NCBI GenBank assembly: GCA_005877675.1
Contig: VBNZ01000127.1
Span: forward strand, 1-7,743
Source: Gammaproteobacteria bacterium
Lineage (GTDB): Bacteria; Pseudomonadota; Gammaproteobacteria; Xanthomonadales; Rhodanobacteraceae
DNA length: 7,743 nucleotides
Direction of reading: 5' to 3'
This document shows positions 5,779 through 7,743 of the stretch, in pieces. The notes beneath the pieces were generated by a model. The model was not told the origin of the DNA. It did not search any database and saw only the letters and a list, made by a program, of their open reading frames with translations. Within the stretch, counting starts at the first letter, position 1; each line of letters opens with the position of its first letter. The translations under genes and the position numbers were made by a program.

Positions 5779-7047
5779 TCACGCTTTGGACGGATCGGCG
5801 CGCGGGGAATCGCGTGCAAGCACGGTATCGATCCATTCGATCCAGTGACGCACCGGTATCGCCGCCGCGCCCTCGAGGTGAGTGAGGCAGCCGACGTTGG
5901 CCGACAGGATCATGGCCGGCGTTTCGCGTTGTAGATTTTCGAGCTTGCGCGTGCGCAACTGCGACGACAGCCCGGATTGCAGCAGCGCATAAGTGCCGGC
6001 AGCCCCGCAACACAAGTGCGCATCGGCCACCTGCACGAGTTCAGCGCCGAACGCGATGAGCAGCGTCTCGACTGCGCCGCGCACGCGTTGGGTGTGCTGT
6101 AGCGTGCACGGCGGATGAAACGCGACGCGCCGCAACGCATCGGGCAGCGGTGCCGAGGTGTGCGGCGCGAGCGCTTGCAACAACTCGGGCAGGATCTCGG
6201 CGAGATCGCGCGCGCTTTCGCTCACGCGCTGCGCCTTGTGCGCGTACGCGGGATCGTCGCGCAGCAGATGCGCATAATCCTTGATTGTCGCGCCGCAGCC
6301 CGACGCGTTGATCGCGATCGCCTCGACCTCGCCGCGTTCGAGCAGCGGCCACCAGGCATCGATATTGCGTCGCGCGCGCGCCTGCGCCCGCGCCGTCGCG
6401 CCGAGGTGTTGGTCGATCGCGCCACAGCAGCGGGAATCGGCCGCGATGACCGCCTCGATGCCGAGCCGGTCGAGCACGCGCGCCGTCGCCGCATCGACGG
6501 CGGGCAACAGCGCAGGTTGTACGCAGCCGTTGAGCAGGAGCATCTTGCGCGCGTGCGTGCGCCGCGGCCACGTGCCGGCGGCGCGCGCGGGCGGCAACAT
6601 TTCGCGCCAGCGCGCCGGCAGCAACCCTCGCATCAGGCGGCCCACACGCACTGCAGGTGCAAACAACCAGCGCCGCGTCACGGCGAAACGCAGCGCGTCG
6701 CGGTGCAGGCGTTGCGCGAACCTGCGCGGCACCTGCGCATCGACTGTAGCGCGGCCGATTTCGACGAGGCGCCCGTAGCGCACGCCGGATGGGCAGGTCG
6801 TCTCGCAATTCATGCAGGTGAGGCAGCGATCCAGATGCAGCTGCGTTGCCGCGCTCGGCGTGGCACCTTCGAGCACCTGCTTGATCTGATAGATGCGCCC
6901 GCGCGGGCCATCGAGTTCGTCGCCGAGCAATTGATACGTTGGGCAGGTCGCGTTGCAGAATCCGCAATGCACGCAAGCGCGCAGGATCGATTCCGCCTCG
7001 GCGCCGTTCGGCGTGTTCCTGATCCAGTCGGCCAGATGTGTCTGCAT
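5779..7047 (-). CDS. glcF: Glycolate oxidase iron-sulfur subunit GlcF
   Basis: A 422-residue protein, close to the roughly 407 of E. coli GlcF. Two ferredoxin-type 4Fe-4S motifs are complete: C25-x2-C28-x2-C31-x3-C35P and C75-x2-C78-x2-C81-x3-C85P. Two cysteine-rich CCG domains follow: C175, C207-C208-G and C251 in the first; C314, C346-C347-G and C387 in the second. These mark the CCG/heterodisulfide-reductase-like electron-transfer subunits. In the GlcDEF complex at the inner membrane, GlcD oxidises glycolate (or D-lactate) to glyoxylate (or pyruvate) and GlcF passes electrons towards quinone. The adjacent glcE and its FAD-domain sequence favour glycolate oxidase over LutA/LldE-type lactate enzymes. 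The ATG at 7047 lies 3 bases after the glcE stop with only a weak ribosome binding site, implying translational coupling. Confidence 0.95.
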   Translation of the reverse strand: MQTHLADWIRNTPNGAEAESILRACVHCGFCNATCPTYQLLGDELDGPRGRIYQIKQVLEGATPSAATQLHLDRCLTCMNCETTCPSGVRYGRLVEIGRATVDAQVPRRFAQRLHRDALRFAVTRRWLFAPAVRVGRLMRGLLPARWREMLPPARAAGTWPRRTHARKMLLLNGCVQPALLPAVDAATARVLDRLGIEAVIAADSRCCGAIDQHLGATARAQARARRNIDAWWPLLERGEVEAIAINASGCGATIKDYAHLLRDDPAYAHKAQRVSESARDLAEILPELLQALAPHTSAPLPDALRRVAFHPPCTLQHTQRVRGAVETLLIAFGAELVQVADAHLCCGAAGTYALLQSGLSSQLRTRKLENLQRETPAMILSANVGCLTHLEGAAAIPVRHWIEWIDTVLARDSPRADPSKA

Positions 7048-7050
7048 GAT

Positions 7051-7743
7051 CTATAGCTGCGTGTGCAGGCGGCCGCGATTGAAGATGTCGTGCGGATCGA
7101 ACTCGCGCTTGAGGCGTCGGTGCAGTTCGAGCACGGCAGCGTTGAGCGGATGAAACATCGGCGCATCGCGCGTACCGCGCCACAGCGTTGCGCTGCCACC
7201 CGCCTTCGCCGCGGCCGCGCGTACGACATCGGCGGAAGCGTCACTGTGCAGCCAGCGCAGCGCACCGGACCACTCGATCAGCACGATCGCCGCACCACCC
7301 GTGTCGAGCGCAGCGGTTGCTGGAAGCGACAGACGCCACACGCGTTGCGACGCCGCGCCGGCCAGCGGCAGTGTCTGGTCGCGCAGCGCGCACCACCACC
7401 TCCGCGCCGCTTCCGTGTCGAGCGTTTCGCCGCCGAGTTTCGCGCTCGCGGCGCGCAGCGCGCTCGGCGCGCCGGACAGGCGCACGCGGGCCACGCCCGC
7501 CCGCCAGGCAGTCGCTGAAATCGGCAACGGCTGCGCGCGCCAGCGCTGGAATTGCGCGAGCGCCTGCGCCGCACTCCATTCAAACTGCAGTGTCGTTTCA
7601 GCGCGTGGTTGCGGCAGCACCTTGAGTGATATCTCGGCGATCAGGCCGAGCACGCCGAGCGAACCGCATAACAGCCGCGAGACGTCGAAGCCGGCGACGT
7701 TCTTCATCACCTGCCCGCCGAAATGCAGCAGTTCGCCCGACGC
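7051..7743 (-). CDS. glcE: Glycolate oxidase FAD-binding subunit GlcE (5' end outside window)
   Basis: The 230 C-terminal residues are visible and the frame is open through base 7743; E. coli GlcE has about 350 residues, so roughly a third is missing. The visible part opens with GELLHFGGQVMKNVAGFDVS, then RLLCGSLGVLGLIAEISLKV, the end of the PCMH-type FAD-binding domain and the hallmark of GlcE/GlcD proteins. A more variable FAD-linked oxidase C-terminal domain follows and ends in REFDPHDIFNRGRL, the conserved closing motif. GlcE pairs with GlcD and GlcF to make active glycolate oxidase, but lacks the full catalytic domain of GlcD. Transcription runs from glcE into glcF. The internal GTG and ATG at 7710 and 7707 lie within the conserved FAD motif and are not real starts. 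glcD is expected upstream, beyond 7743. Confidence 0.93.
   Translation of the reverse strand, partial: ASGELLHFGGQVMKNVAGFDVSRLLCGSLGVLGLIAEISLKVLPQPRAETTLQFEWSAAQALAQFQRWRAQPLPISATAWRAGVARVRLSGAPSALRAASAKLGGETLDTEAARRWWCALRDQTLPLAGAASQRVWRLSLPATAALDTGGAAIVLIEWSGALRWLHSDASADVVRAAAAKAGGSATLWRGTRDAPMFHPLNAAVLELHRRLKREFDPHDIFNRGRLHTQL

Noticed and set aside
4572..5885. Long plus-strand open frame of about 437 codons opposite the protease and PhyH genes
   Set aside because: Frames of this length arise opposite GC-rich genes. The opposite strand encodes a full catalytic triad and signal peptide, while this frame shows no recognisable motif.
6115..7056. Plus-strand open frame of about 313 codons opposite glcF
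   Set aside because: Arginine/alanine-rich shadow of glcF with no domain. All cysteine motifs of GlcF are on the minus strand.
7051..7710. GTG/ATG at 7705-7710 as the start of a short complete gene
   Set aside because: The codons upstream read GELLHFGGQ, which continues the conserved GlcE motif to the window edge, so the gene is truncated by the window, not short.

Overview
The window is GC-rich bacterial chromosomal DNA carrying eight protein-coding genes, two of them cut by the window ends. Gene density, Shine-Dalgarno sites, a secreted trypsin-fold protease and an E. coli-type glycolate oxidase gene pair (glcE-glcF) suggest a Gram-negative bacterium, probably a proteobacterium. That placement is an inference; no RNA gene or other firm taxonomic marker is present. 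I see no rRNA, tRNA, CRISPR array, insertion sequence or phage gene.

Left part (1-3025). A plus-strand sulfatase-superfamily enzyme fused to seven C-terminal TPR repeats runs in from the left edge and stops at 1732. It converges on a minus-strand rhomboid intramembrane protease (1805-2389), whose best start is a TTG behind a good ribosome binding site. A 258-base divergent spacer with a possible promoter and inverted repeats separates the rhomboid gene from a small plus-strand cupin protein (2648-3025) that has lost half of its canonical metal ligands.

Middle part (3106-5711, all minus strand). In transcription order there is an exported S1 serine protease, then a phytanoyl-CoA-dioxygenase (PhyH)-type oxygenase, then a Gfo/Idh/MocA oxidoreductase. 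The last two overlap by ATGA and are almost certainly translated together, which suggests consecutive steps on one small molecule. The PhyH protein looks unusually short just before its iron-binding motif. A perfect 10-bp hairpin lies between the protease and PhyH genes.

Right part (5779-7743, minus strand). glcF follows the partial glcE by 3 bases. These are the iron-sulfur and second FAD-domain subunits of glycolate oxidase, which feeds glyoxylate to central metabolism and electrons to the respiratory chain. glcD would be expected just beyond the right edge. The five genes from glcE down to the Gfo/Idh gene share one strand with short gaps, so read-through is possible, but nothing in the sequence ties glycolate oxidation to the protease or the PhyH pair.

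I found no clear undescribed system. The most distinctive leads are the coupled PhyH-Gfo/Idh pair with a degenerate cupin facing it, the apparent in-frame shortening of PhyH, and the protease whose predicted signal-peptide cleavage would directly expose an isoleucine N terminus.
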